DNA from: CAZCZR01 sp964503455 | GTDB lineage: Bacteria; Bacillota; Clostridia; UBA1381 | Length of the DNA: 17,908 nucleotides | Assembly: GCA_964503455.1 (NCBI GenBank) | Contig: CAZCZR010000034.1 | Span: 1 to 17,908 of the forward strand | Reading direction: 5' to 3' | Part shown: positions 8,701 through 16,200 of the stretch, piece by piece | Numbering within the stretch: position 1 is the first letter of the stretch | Layout of the letters: each line of letters opens with the position of its first letter | Program-made: the position numbers and the translations under genes | Notes under the pieces: generated by a model | Database searches by the model: none | What the model was told of the DNA's origin: nothing | The model's input: only the letters and a program-made list of their open reading frames with translations

Positions 8701-9645
8701 CTTATGGTTATGGCCGTATTCAACATACATATAGTCGCCCGCCTTGATGCGGTTCTTGACCATATTATAGTGGTTGCTGTCGGCAGCGTTCAGACCGCCC
8801 TCGCCTTCATTTACCATAGCGTATTCGGACGGGAGATACTTTGTAAGACCCGTACCCACGCCGGTGTAGTTCTGAAGCGGGAAGAACGGAAGATCGCAGT
8901 TGCCGTCCGTTACCGTCGAGTCGCCCAGTACCCAGAATACGGGAGCCGTTTCGATTTCCTGTATCTCAAGCGAAGCCAGAGCCGAGTTCTCGCCGAGTAC
9001 GCAGACATTTACCAGCTCGTCCGCGATAGAACCCGTGGGTGTGGATTTCTCGTAGTATATGGGTGTTGTTCTTACGGTAAACTCAGCGGTCGAGGTTTCT
9101 CCCGCCTTTACCGTTCTTTCGGTGAATATAGGGTGCTTTCTCTCCGTATAGAGCGAAATGCTCGCGTCCTTTGTCGGATCGAGAGTCGTTACAGTAGCCT
9201 TAACTCTGAAGTACTTCTCATCGCCCGTTTTTAAAGCGAAACGCGTGGGATAGTACTTGTCGCCGGCATTTCCGAAGTCGTCCTCGCCTGTCGAGCCGAT
9301 GCCGTCATTGGGGGCGCTGCCGCCCGCCTCAAGCTGTATTACCTGACCCTTCTGGTTGCCGAAGCCGTCAAGACGGTTGCCGAGCTTGTAGCTCTCCTCG
9401 TCGATACCGATAAAGCCGTAGTCTTTGGTAGTAACATAGTTTCTGTCCGGAGTTACGAGAGTAAATCCGTCCTCCGGCGTTGCTCCCTCGGCGCCGAAGT
9501 CAAACTTCCATTCGTTAAGGACGGTATCGCCCTCAACCAGCGGAGTATACTCCGCCGCGCCGACCGTTACCGGCACCGTCACAAGCGAAGCCGCCATTGC
9601 GACTGCCGATAAAAGCGCCGGCACTTTTCTGAATTTTTTATTCAT
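5755..9645 (-). CDS. Secreted multidomain SGNH-hydrolase, rhamnogalacturonan acetylesterase-like (CE12 type), 1296 aa
   Basis: The protein begins with a signal peptide (basic MNKKFRK, hydrophobic core to about residue 25, cleavage near the VGAA at 28-31). A beta-rich region (about 40-232) precedes the SGNH catalytic domain (about 235-450): block I GDST with nucleophile S243, block II Gly near 281-284, block III YGHN with N313, and block V DTTHP with D423 and H426. This pattern matches CE12 esterases that remove acetyl groups from rhamnogalacturonan. Then come a beta-rich segment (about 495-605), a LamG-like segment (about 610-825), a segment ending LWDSINGMIPL (about 880-940) common in clostridial secreted proteins, a PTDAPTDAPTAAPTATP linker (952-968), an InlB/Listeria-Bacteroides-like repeat (about 975-1030), a Big-type Ig domain (about 1036-1130) and an unassigned C-terminal beta domain (about 1133-1296). 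There is no LPXTG or SLH anchor. The start has AAGGAGG upstream. Catalytic assignment is strong; exact substrate is inferred. Confidence 0.9.
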   Translation of the reverse strand: MNKKFRKVPALLSAVAMAASLVTVPVTVGAAEYTPLVEGDTVLNEWKFDFGAEGATPEDGFTLVTPDRNYVTTKDYGFIGIDEESYKLGNRLDGFGNQKGQVIQLEAGGSAPNDGIGSTGEDDFGNAGDKYYPTRFALKTGDEKYFRVKATVTTLDPTKDASISLYTERKHPIFTERTVKAGETSTAEFTVRTTPIYYEKSTPTGSIADELVNVCVLGENSALASLEIQEIETAPVFWVLGDSTVTDGNCDLPFFPLQNYTGVGTGLTKYLPSEYAMVNEGEGGLNAADSNHYNMVKNRIKAGDYMYVEYGHNHKTDGATGYVSYLDKYYNTCHDAGANLIIVSPIERINTFSDGAYQHSLDSFATAGKEYVAEKVAAGATDIAYVELNQYSLDFYNKIVTDNGGDANAIKYYFQTTKGGGTDTTHPNDQGAENLAYEFVKASKAVEDATQKAVLAPIVNNYKDETPNLVSAEITAGGVGGTAWPIYVVPADEKYPVEIKSIDVDDTGAVTSVKVNVRAAEITFSTYGIIVITVNDADGNEKGKIYAKDQVDNSTGYGSQEIVSFTKDVTIDEGDTYTAVVLQADDTEDGLKVTDGGTVYSAVYTPTDIVNQLLLNEDGDGNEDFDYYGAEYDGETSSLNEYNGWGQIGSAGITLKLNQTDSFKYVEITSDGAKNGAANQGSFYVAKDLADTIGTKGRYVISADMQFVSGGGLTYNLVTGHNDKNMGGTASLSLFTVGDSGAVTASGQDAGTVSATEFTHVKYILDLDYGTGEITVGGSDPVTVDLTNYQTTDVDVTPAQLTQFMFGGSKVAFDVKVANLTVGQLKDNKLPEYTATAAANDDVRGVVSISAATPVPTDEPVEEEASAANLAADLMAADLMTYDNGVVKVDASVKGVLIEAAYDNGALKSVKTTDIDGEASVPVSAGSKIMLWDSINGMIPLCEAITAEAVKPTDAPTDAPTAAPTATPIPSGDKKTASAAMNTVITATAEANDGYVFMGWLNENGKLISEANPYQFRIREDVSLVANFVKEPGVEDIVTFALSADKANIKAEAGSTAQLSVIDAADAAGTPIEKATNADATWSCDEAGITVDANGLVTVGADFAIDANATKNVTVKAAINGIEKTYTLTLYSYAFYEKMSATTNFDGTKMTIAGKEAIVFPAASTTSTYDLGTTIDISKSTKITLSNAWTGTNTCGQARNLNFCDSDGNTVLTMYYSWTGLYVNEVALADAVAKDSWTDIVIEIDGTTATVTTAGGASGTVEVTGTSISQIKLASASSVPGPDQRALGFSELKVEQ
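6765..6788. repeat. 12-bp tandem repeat coding for the linker
   Basis: Two exact copies of TCGGTGCATCTG (6765-6776 and 6777-6788), followed by a partial third copy, encode the PTDAPTDAP part of the esterase linker. Such Pro/Thr/Ala repeats commonly separate domains in secreted clostridial enzymes and can change length by slippage. Confidence 0.8.
7006..7035. repeat. 15-bp tandem duplication inside the esterase gene
   Basis: CATAAGGTCAGCCGC occurs twice back to back (7006-7020 and 7021-7035). It keeps the frame and duplicates the pentapeptide AADLM at about residues 871-880. Exact nucleotide identity suggests a recent event. Confidence 0.9.
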
Positions 9646-9719
9646 TCCTTCTCCTCCTTAAAAGTCCTTTGGTTATAAGCTCCGTTTATCCGTTTCAAAA
9701 GAGCCTATACAGCATTTTT

Positions 9720-9748
9720 ATTATATCACAGCTTTCAAAAAAAGAAAA
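9720..9748 (-). promoter_or_regulatory. Promoter of the SGNH/CE12 esterase gene
   Basis: The -10 is a perfect TATAAT (9720-9725) preceded by TGTGA, a good extended -10. The -35 at 17-bp spacing is poor (TTTTCT, 9743-9748) and lies in the T-tract of the upstream terminator. Transcription would start near 9713, leaving a leader of about 70 bases before the AAGGAGG ribosome binding site. Dependence on an activator is possible given the weak -35. Confidence 0.6.
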
Positions 9749-9780
9749 GACCTTTTATGAATTTTTATCATAACAAGGTC
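9737..9780 (-). terminator. Intrinsic terminator of the GH51-DUF6171 unit
   Basis: On the minus strand GACCTT-G-TTATGA pairs with TCATAA-AAGGTC (12 bp with a single bulged G, 7-base loop; 9749-9780), followed by TTTTCTTTTTTT (9737-9748). It follows the small Cys-rich gene and precedes the -10 of the esterase promoter. Confidence 0.8.
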
Positions 9781-9844
9781 TTAAAATCTTAAATTTTCGG
9801 CATTGTGTACAAAACGTTTAGTTTGTTTTTATGTAAAATTACAA

Positions 9845-10105
9845 TCAGCGATTCCAGTATTTTTTTGGGCATCTTCCGTCGGAAAGTCTCGCCCTGACCT
9901 GCATAACGCAGCCGCATACGCCGCAGGTGGAACCGTAGAGAAAATGCTCACATTCCGCGCATATGCCAAAGCGCCGCTCATACTCCGCCGCGTCCGCAAG
10001 CCGTATGCCCTTCATCGCCGTCACCTCGGCGACCATCCTTGCTATATCCTCCTCGGACAGCACCGTTTTGAGTCCGCAGCGCTTGCATTTGTTTTCCCCT
10101 TCCAT
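9845..10105 (-). CDS. Small Cys-rich protein, DUF6171-like (86 aa)
   Basis: The 86 residues contain eight cysteines: C7-x2-C10 at the N-terminus, C49-x2-C52, C61-x2-C64 with C66 next, and C79 near the end. The segment YERRFGICAECEH and the CGVCGC motif resemble small putative zinc-ribbon proteins of Firmicutes grouped as DUF6171; the family name is from memory of the pattern. The cysteine pairs suggest metal (probably zinc) binding. The ATG at 10105 lies 12 bases after the arabinofuranosidase stop with no strong ribosome binding site, which points to translational coupling, and the two share a terminator at 9737-9780. Function is unknown, and nothing in it suggests a sugar-active role. Confidence 0.8.
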   Translation of the reverse strand: MEGENKCKRCGLKTVLSEEDIARMVAEVTAMKGIRLADAAEYERRFGICAECEHFLYGSTCGVCGCVMQVRARLSDGRCPKKYWNR

Positions 10106-10117
10106 ATTGCAAAGCGA

Positions 10118-11596
10118 TCACGCAAGAGTTATCATCATAACGCTCTTTGCGGGAAGAACGAAGCGCAGCGCGCCGTTTTCGGCTGTTATTTCAGCCTTCT
10201 CCGGCTTTACGGTATCGGGCGCGTCAAAGGTATTGTGCGCGCGCATATCATCGGCGGTCATCACCTCGGCGGATACGGTCCTTGCCTCAAAGCCCTCTAT
10301 GCGGATCTCCATATCCTCCGCGCTGTCAAGGGACGTATTGCAAAGGGATATTGAAACGGAGCCGTTTCTCTCCGATGCCGACGCGCTTATCTTGGGATAT
10401 ACCGACTCAACATCGTCCGCTCCCGTCTTTTTGCAGCAGTATTCAAGCGCAAGCTTGTCGGCGTCCATATGCGGCTTCATCATCTTAAAGAGGTGGTATG
10501 TCGGGGTAAGCACCATTTCATCGCCCTCGGTAAGTATCATCGCCTGAAGCACGTTCACCATCTGGGCGATATTCGCCATTCTCACTCTGCCGCAATGCTT
10601 GTGGAAAATGTGCAGCGTCAGCATACCGCTTACAGCGTCCCTGAGAGTGTTCTGCTGATACAGAAATCCCGGGTTGGTGCCGGGCATAACATCGAACCAT
10701 GTACCCCACTCGTCAACCATAAGATCAATCTTCTTTTCGGGATCGTGCTTATCCATGACAGCCTCGTGCATTGTAATGATCTCGTCCATTTTGTACGCCG
10801 CCGCCATGGTCTTTTTCCACTCGCTCTCATTGAAGCATACGGAATCGCCCCTGTTTTTGCAGTCGCCGGGCATCGTGTAGTAGTGAAGCGTCAGGCCGTC
10901 AAAAGCATGACCCGCGCGATCCATCATCACGTCCGTCCATTCCGTGTCGTCCTCGTTGGCGCCGCTTGCTATTTTAAACAGCTTGTTATTGCCGTAGCTG
11001 CGCATAAATGTCGCGTAGTTTCTGAACACATCGGCGTAATGCTGCGGACGCATATTCCCGCCGCAGCCCCACATCTCGTTGCCGGCGGCGATGTATTTTA
11101 CTTTCCAAGGCTTCTCGCGCCCGTTTTTGCGTCTTTCGTCCGCGAGAGGCGAGTTTCCGTCAAAGGTCATGTACTCGATCCAGTCGCGAAGCTCTCTTAC
11201 TGTGCCTGTTCCCACATTGCCGTTTATATACGGCTCTGTGCCGAGAAGCTCACACAGATCCATGAACTCATGCGTACCGAAGCTGTTGTCCTCCACGACT
11301 CCGCCCCAGTTGGTGTTTACCATATAAGGGCGGCTATCCTTGGGGCCTATGCCGTCGCGCCAGTGATAGTCGTCGGCGAAGCATCCGCCCGGCCATCTCA
11401 GCACGGGGATGTCCAGCTCCTTCAAAGCCTCCAAAACATCGTTCCTGATGCCCTTTGTGTTGGGGATGTCCGAATCCTCCCCCACATACAGTCCCCCGTA
11501 TATGCATCTGCCCAGATGCTCGGCGAACTGTCCGTAAATGTTTTTGTTGATTTTGCCTGTTTTTTCAGAAGCGTTTACAGTGATTTTCATGGTCAT
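10118..11596 (-). CDS. Alpha-L-arabinofuranosidase, GH51, intracellular (492 aa)
   Basis: This enzyme releases terminal alpha-L-arabinofuranosyl residues from arabinan, arabinoxylan or pectin side-chain oligosaccharides. The N-terminal part has the family segments IYGQFAEHLGRCIYGGL (20-36) and VLRWPGGCFADDYHW (65-79). The catalytic acid/base is E174 in AAGNEMWG and the nucleophile is E296 in VDEWGTW, both at normal spacing on the TIM barrel. The C-terminal part (about 385-492) is the usual beta-sandwich. The length is typical. There is no signal peptide, so it acts in the cytoplasm on imported oligosaccharides. AAGGAG lies five bases before the first ATG (11596) and eleven before a second (11590); either could be used, and I kept the first. 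It has its own promoter and is followed by the DUF6171-like gene. Confidence 0.96.
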   Translation of the reverse strand: MTMKITVNASEKTGKINKNIYGQFAEHLGRCIYGGLYVGEDSDIPNTKGIRNDVLEALKELDIPVLRWPGGCFADDYHWRDGIGPKDSRPYMVNTNWGGVVEDNSFGTHEFMDLCELLGTEPYINGNVGTGTVRELRDWIEYMTFDGNSPLADERRKNGREKPWKVKYIAAGNEMWGCGGNMRPQHYADVFRNYATFMRSYGNNKLFKIASGANEDDTEWTDVMMDRAGHAFDGLTLHYYTMPGDCKNRGDSVCFNESEWKKTMAAAYKMDEIITMHEAVMDKHDPEKKIDLMVDEWGTWFDVMPGTNPGFLYQQNTLRDAVSGMLTLHIFHKHCGRVRMANIAQMVNVLQAMILTEGDEMVLTPTYHLFKMMKPHMDADKLALEYCCKKTGADDVESVYPKISASASERNGSVSISLCNTSLDSAEDMEIRIEGFEARTVSAEVMTADDMRAHNTFDAPDTVKPEKAEITAENGALRFVLPAKSVMMITLA

Positions 11597-11640
11597 AAAT
11601 TCTCCTTGATCTAAACTTTTCCAACGATGAAATTATTGCC

Positions 11641-11669
11641 ATTGTATCATGCGTACAGTTAAAATGCAA
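11641..11669 (-). promoter_or_regulatory. Promoter of the GH51 arabinofuranosidase unit
   Basis: On the minus strand, TTGCAT (11664-11669), a 17-bp spacer and TACAAT (11641-11646) with TGA before the -10. Transcription would start near 11634, giving a leader of about 38 bases. Immediately upstream of the -35 sits a perfect palindrome (11671-11690). Confidence 0.8.
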
Positions 11670-11670
11670 T

Positions 11671-11690
11671 ATATTTTTCCGAAAAAATAT
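11671..11690. promoter_or_regulatory. Palindrome next to the GH51 promoter, possible operator
   Basis: ATATTTTT and AAAAATAT, 8-bp perfect arms around CCGA, abut the -35 of the arabinofuranosidase promoter with one base between. The position suits a regulator binding site. However, its right half is also the T-tract of the comF terminator, so the symmetry may be partly a by-product of that element. Confidence 0.35.
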
Positions 11691-11734
11691 GCACAAAATA
11701 TACCTTCAGAATACGCATTTTGTACAGCATATTT
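11679..11734 (-). terminator. Probable intrinsic terminator of the comF-like gene
   Basis: On the minus strand, AAATATGC (11727-11734) then ACAAAAT (11717-11723) pair with ATTTTGT (11693-11699) and GCATATTT (11685-11692), a 15-bp A+T-rich stem with a 3-base bulge and a 17-base loop, running into a T-tract. The stem overlaps the last two bases of the comF stop codon. Low GC makes it weaker than the other terminators here. Confidence 0.55.
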
Positions 11735-12500
11735 ACGATATATTGTTCTTAATATGACCGGCTCGCTCAAGCTGCGACATTGCCTGCTCGCGGCGCTTCA
11801 TTATAAGCGCCTTTCCTGAGCCTCTCGATGCGCGGGAGTGCGCGGCGGTCATCGCCGACACCGACTTTGCTCCCGCCTTCAAAAGCGCCGAGGCAAAAAC
11901 GCTTACCGTTGTGCCGGTGGTATAAACATCGTCCACTGCAAGGACGTTTTTCCCAAAAACATATTCGGAGCTTACGGCATACAGAGCGCCTGTATTTCTG
12001 ATCCTTTCATCGGAGGACAGCTTCACCTGATGCGGTGTGTCGTTGAGCTTTACCGCCGCTTCATAGACGTATTCCTTTCCCGAAAGCGCGCAAAGCTCCT
12101 CGGCTATAAGCTCCGCCTGATTGAAGCCTCTTTCGCGGTATCTTTCGTCGGAGGTCGGCACGGGAAGTATAATATCGGCTCTTTCCACGCCTTCTCCGCA
12201 CTCCGATAAAAGCAATGCGGCGATCACTTTCGCGTTCGCGCGGCAGTCGCGGAATTTCATATCCGTCACTGACCTCACCGTCCCGCCGCGGTAATAAAGC
12301 GGAGCGTACAGCACCTCCGCCGGCGGATGCGCCCCGTAAGCGTGCGGCTTCGGCGTAAATTCCAGCCTTTCAAAGCACGCGCCGCATATGCCCGCGCCAT
12401 CCGCTTTATAACGCGCCTCTCCCGTGCGGCAGCCGCATATAATACACCGGCATACCCTCCGTCCGCTAAGCTCCGATATAAGGTCAGATAAAAATCCCAT
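11733..12500 (-). CDS. ComF-family phosphoribosyltransferase-like protein (255 aa)
   Basis: The N-terminus has a cysteine cluster (C17, C19, C22, C24, then C39 and C42) typical of the ComF zinc-finger-like region. The rest is a type I phosphoribosyltransferase fold, with the family segment VPTSDERYRERGFNQAELIA (114-133) and the PRPP-binding loop VLAVDDVYTTGTT (186-198) with its two acidic residues. ComF proteins take part in DNA uptake during competence in species such as Bacillus; their biochemical activity is poorly known, and this copy is not next to comFA or other competence genes. The start ATG at 12500 follows GGAGGTATATA. It may be cotranscribed with the DUF4160-DUF2442 pair 63 bases upstream, as I see no promoter in the gap. 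An unremarkable family member in length and motifs. Confidence 0.9.
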   Translation of the reverse strand: MGFLSDLISELSGRRVCRCIICGCRTGEARYKADGAGICGACFERLEFTPKPHAYGAHPPAEVLYAPLYYRGGTVRSVTDMKFRDCRANAKVIAALLLSECGEGVERADIILPVPTSDERYRERGFNQAELIAEELCALSGKEYVYEAAVKLNDTPHQVKLSSDERIRNTGALYAVSSEYVFGKNVLAVDDVYTTGTTVSVFASALLKAGAKSVSAMTAAHSRASRGSGKALIMKRREQAMSQLERAGHIKNNIS

Positions 12501-12563
12501 TATATACCTCCGATTTGCGATTTACGATTTTTCTTCGAGCGCTCGCTTTTTTATTTCTCTTTT

Positions 12564-12827
12564 TCATGCCGTAACATATTTACATTCTTCTCCGTACTCA
12601 TAAAGAATATCGCTCGGCAAATCAATATGATCGTTCCAGAATACGCACGTTCGGCTTTCGTCAAGATGAACATGATCAAAAAGACCCGCAATGTTTTTTA
12701 AATCATCATATCCCGGAAGCGTTTCCATATCCTCCTTCAAATCATAAATAACACTTTTCCCATCATCAAAACAAACTAATAGCCTGTATTCATCCAAGGG
12801 CTTCAAAGATTTTATTCTGATTATCAT
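12564..12827 (-). CDS. DUF2442-family protein (87 aa)
   Basis: This small acidic protein has the usual DUF2442 layout: an N-terminal strand pair (IKSLKPLDEYRLLVCFDDG), a central YDLKEDMETLP segment and a C-terminal stretch with VFWNDHIDLPSDILYEYG. It starts at ATG 12827 behind AAAGGAG and 12 bases after the stop of a DUF4160 gene. DUF2442 and DUF4160 proteins are often neighbours, and the pair has been suspected to be a toxin-antitoxin-like module, but no activity is shown by the sequence. The DNA is clearly more A+T-rich than the flanking genes (18 of 60 bases are G or C in 12721-12780), consistent with separate acquisition. Confidence 0.85.
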   Translation of the reverse strand: MIIRIKSLKPLDEYRLLVCFDDGKSVIYDLKEDMETLPGYDDLKNIAGLFDHVHLDESRTCVFWNDHIDLPSDILYEYGEECKYVTA

Positions 12828-12839
12828 ACTAACACTCCT

Positions 12840-13091
12840 TTACAGCGGCGGCAAGCTATGAATTTGCTGATTATCCCACATTTCCTGCAGCTCTTTCTGA
12901 TTTTGTTTTAGCCATTCGGTAACAAGCTCCCTTGCCTTTTTCGGTAAATCTCCTTCTGTCATAGATAAAGTTTTTATATTGAATACTCCTATATATTCAC
13001 CGTACAATGCGTGTATATGACTCGGCTCATGCTCTTTCGGTTTAAAAAACATTTTAATGATAATTCCGTAAAATCTACTTATTTCAGGCAT
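12840..13091 (-). CDS. DUF4160-family protein (83 aa)
   Basis: The opening MPEISRFYGIIIKMFF and the following EPSHIHALYGEY are the recognisable DUF4160 signature, followed by a helical C-terminal half rich in Lys, Glu and Gln (LPKKARELVTEWLKQNQKEL). It is the first gene of a two-gene pair with DUF2442 and has its own promoter (13117-13145). The ATG at 13091 lies behind AAAGGGTGATG. The two short histidines in the PSHIH segment are conserved in the family and might bind metal or nucleic acid, but that is speculation. The function is unknown; a role in a toxin-antitoxin-like pair is a hypothesis based on size, order and mobility. Confidence 0.87.
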   Translation of the reverse strand: MPEISRFYGIIIKMFFKPKEHEPSHIHALYGEYIGVFNIKTLSMTEGDLPKKARELVTEWLKQNQKELQEMWDNQQIHSLPPL

Positions 13092-13116
13092 AAATCATCA
13101 CCCTTTCTTTTATTTG

Positions 13117-13145
13117 ATTATACCATAACCTAAAGATAAATTCAA
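13117..13145 (-). promoter_or_regulatory. Promoter of the DUF4160-DUF2442 pair
   Basis: On the minus strand, TTGAAT (13140-13145), a 17-bp spacer and a perfect TATAAT (13117-13122) with TGG before the -10. Transcription would start near 13110, about 20 bases before the ATG. Confidence 0.8.
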
Positions 13146-13166
13146 CTTAATTTTTAAAATATAAGT

Positions 13167-13200
13167 AAAAAAATCACGCCGCCTTGAAAAGGTGACGTGA
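13167..13200 (-). terminator. Intrinsic terminator of the GH2 gene
   Basis: On the minus strand TCACGTCACCTT pairs with AAGGCGGCGTGA (12 positions, one wobble and one mismatch, 3-base loop; 13174-13200), followed by seven T residues (13167-13173). It lies 42 bases after the GH2 stop and just ahead of the DUF4160 promoter. Confidence 0.85.
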
Positions 13201-13242
13201 AATCAATTTGTTGTTTTTAAATCTATGTATACCTATTCCGTT

Positions 13243-16200
13243 TTAACCCTCTATCCGCAGCACATTTACCTCATCGTCATAGCATACGCTCACGCCCTCG
13301 ATATACGGCACTATGGCGTTGACCTCCATCACAAGCTGTCCGCTTCGGGAGATGTACGGCTCGCCGTCCATCAGGCGTTCTTCGCCGTCAACGGTGATAT
13401 GCGTCCTGCCGGCCTCGGCTGTCGCCTTATGCGCTCCGCTTGTAAGCGTAAGACGCTTGTTTTCGGCGTCATACTCATACTCAAACGGCATATTCCACTC
13501 GTCCTTCATTCTGTCGAGAATACATATAACCGCGCCCCAGACGCTGCCGTTTTTATTCACCGACTGAACGCCGCGCGTGTCCGGTTCCTGTCCGTTTACA
13601 AGTATTTTGCACAGGCACTCTGTTTCGGGAGTGTACTTGTCCGCGTCAGCCTCTGGTATTGAGGGGAATATTTCAGGCGCGGGCGGCTCGGACGCGCAGG
13701 GGCGGTATATAACGGCGGCAGGCTCCGATGTAAAGTCGCCCGTCTCCGCAAAGACGCTCTGTACGCATATCGCGCTTTCTCCGATACCCTCCGCTCTCGC
13801 CGCAAGACGTATCGCGCCCGGCGCGGACGCCGACCTTATAAACACCCTTGATGTGCCGCACTCCGCGAAAACGTGGTTTTTATGTATAACGCTGTCGGCC
13901 CTGCCGAAGCCGTTGAAGCGGCCGCTCGTATAGCCGCCCAAAAACTCGCCGGCGCCCTCAAGCTCGAAATCTATCCTTCCTCCGTAAACGGGGCATATTC
14001 TCCCCTCGCTGTCGGTCACGGCAATATCGGCGTACATCACGTCCGCGCCGTCGGCGCGCAGACCGCCCGGAGCCGTATGCGCCGTCATGACTATTTTAGC
14101 CGGCGCGGACGCGGTTTCTATCCTGTCCCTTATGAGCGTGCCGTCATAGCACACAGCCACCGCCTCCGCGTATCCGTTTTGTGTTATATCCACATTTTCC
14201 ACAGGGAAAATAAATGTATGAATCGGTTTTTCGCACTCGCCCGCAAGCGCGCCGTTTACATAAAGGCGAACCGACTTCACATGGATGCTGCCGACGATAT
14301 ACACTGTTTTATGCCGCGCGTCGCGCAAAAGCTTGCGTCCCGTTTCCGCCCAGTACTCGCCGTTAAATTTCTTTTCAGCATATATATAGCTCCCCGGGTC
14401 GGCGGGATAGTTCCAATGTCCGGCAAGCTTTACCGCCGGCACAGGCGACTGCATCACGCGGAACACGTCAAAGCTTTGCTTTTTCACCCTTGCCGGATCC
14501 ACTCTGCCGCTCATACGGGCGTTTTCGCTCGCCGCCTGACGTCCATGCTGCGCGGAATCCGTCCAGCAAAGAGCGGCCGCGGCGCAATACCAGTCCTTGT
14601 GCGACGCGCCGCCTATACGGTCTGAGAAAAACTCGCTGTAGCCTCTGGCGTTCGCTATCATCAAATCCTCCGAGGTGAGGTCGTAATAATCGTAACCCTT
14701 CTGCGCTCTCGCGCCGGCGCCGAGCCATTTGTTCCTGTAATCGAAATCCGGCGGGGTAAAATCGTCCCATACGCGCCGGGGAGCTTCTTCGCGGGAGTAT
14801 TCCGTTTCCGTAACGGGACCGTGAAGCGCCGTGAACCTCGCCGCGTGGCGGTTCAGCATGGTACCCACATATTCCGACTCGGCAACGGTTTCTTTCGTGT
14901 TGAGGGTGCGGCATCCCATAAAGCGTCCGCCGAACGGGTCCAAATCCTCTTTTAAAAGCCGCATCTCGCGCATATGCTCCGCGCTTATCGAGTTGTTGCC
15001 CGCCTCCCAGAAAAGCACCGAGGGACTGTTTCTGAAATATATAATAATATCGCGCATCAGCTCGACTCTCTGATCCCACTGCCTGCCGAAATTTTCTCTT
15101 TCCTTGTCGCCGGCGGGCTGTGTGCAGATGATGCCGTTTCTGTCACAGGCGCGTATATCGGCGGGAGAAGCGGCGACGTGCATCCATCGAATATGATTGG
15201 CGTTGCTTTCGCGCACAAGCGCCGCGTCCGTATCCTTGAGCCATTCCGGAGCAATTCCTATCGCCGCCCATTCGTTGGAGGCTCTCTGGGCATAGCCGCG
15301 AAGCCACACAGGGGAATCGTTTATCATCACGCCTTTATTCGGGTCGTAGCCCGCCTTGCGGAATCCCGTTTCGATAACGGCGCTGTCGCAAAGCGCTCCG
15401 TTTGAATACAGCTCTGTTTTCACCTTATACAAATACGGATCGTCCGCGCTCCAAAAGCGAAGCCTTACCGTGTCCGATACGGCTTTTACTTCGCGCACTT
15501 TTTTCGAGGCGATGACGGTAGGCGCTACGGCGGACTCGTCCTCCACGGGTCTGTAGTGGACGCTTCCGTTCGGGAGCAGCTCCTTTTCGTAAGCGTCCGG
15601 AGGCGTTATTGAAAGCTCCGGCGCGATACGCCCCGACGGGGCAGCCGTGACAGGCTCCGACTCAAACCGCGCGGCCTCGGCTCCGTTGCGGTCATACACG
15701 GTAACGGCGATATAAACCTCGGCCGGCGAATCGCTTTCGTTGCGCACCTCGCATAAAGCCGTGATCCGCGCCGTACCGGCGGCCGTATCAAAATCCGAGG
15801 CGTATATATAGCAGCCCTTTGTGCGAAGATTGCTGTAAAGCGGCAGCGTCAGATACACCTCCGGCTTGAAATGCACCTTCACAGGTCTTGTTATGCCGCC
15901 GACAGACGGATTGAAATCGTTGCAGTTCCAAAAAAATCCGACGCCCCTGTATTGTTCCGGCACGTCCTTTTTTACGGGGAACAGATATGAGCCGGGGACA
16001 ACGTCCGGCTTGTTCGGCGTTTCGGCTATGCACATATCCGCGTCCATAGTCGAGGTGTTGTCGGTGGCGACGGCAATGACATTCTTCCCGCCGAAGCGTA
16101 TCCACGGAGTAAGGTCAAAGCCGAAAGGCGCGGTACCCGCCTCGTAATATCCCGCCAAATGAGAATTTATGTACAGATAGCACGTCTGGCGCATACCCTC

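Noticed and set aside
10469..11614. Long plus-strand reading frame (381 codons) opposite the GH51 gene
   Set aside because: It is antisense to a gene with intact GH51 catalytic motifs, has no ribosome binding site I can see, and its protein has no recognisable motif; it reflects codon bias of the real gene.
12536..12545. Palindrome CGAGCGCTCG followed by T residues upstream of comF
   Set aside because: With no room for a loop the stem would be only three base pairs, so it is not a credible terminator; it may be a chance palindrome.
13873..14625. Plus-strand reading frame (250 codons) opposite the GH2 gene, and similar ones at 7366-8073 and 8704-9234 opposite the esterase
   Set aside because: All are antisense shadows of long genes with clear domains; they lack start signals and sensible protein composition.
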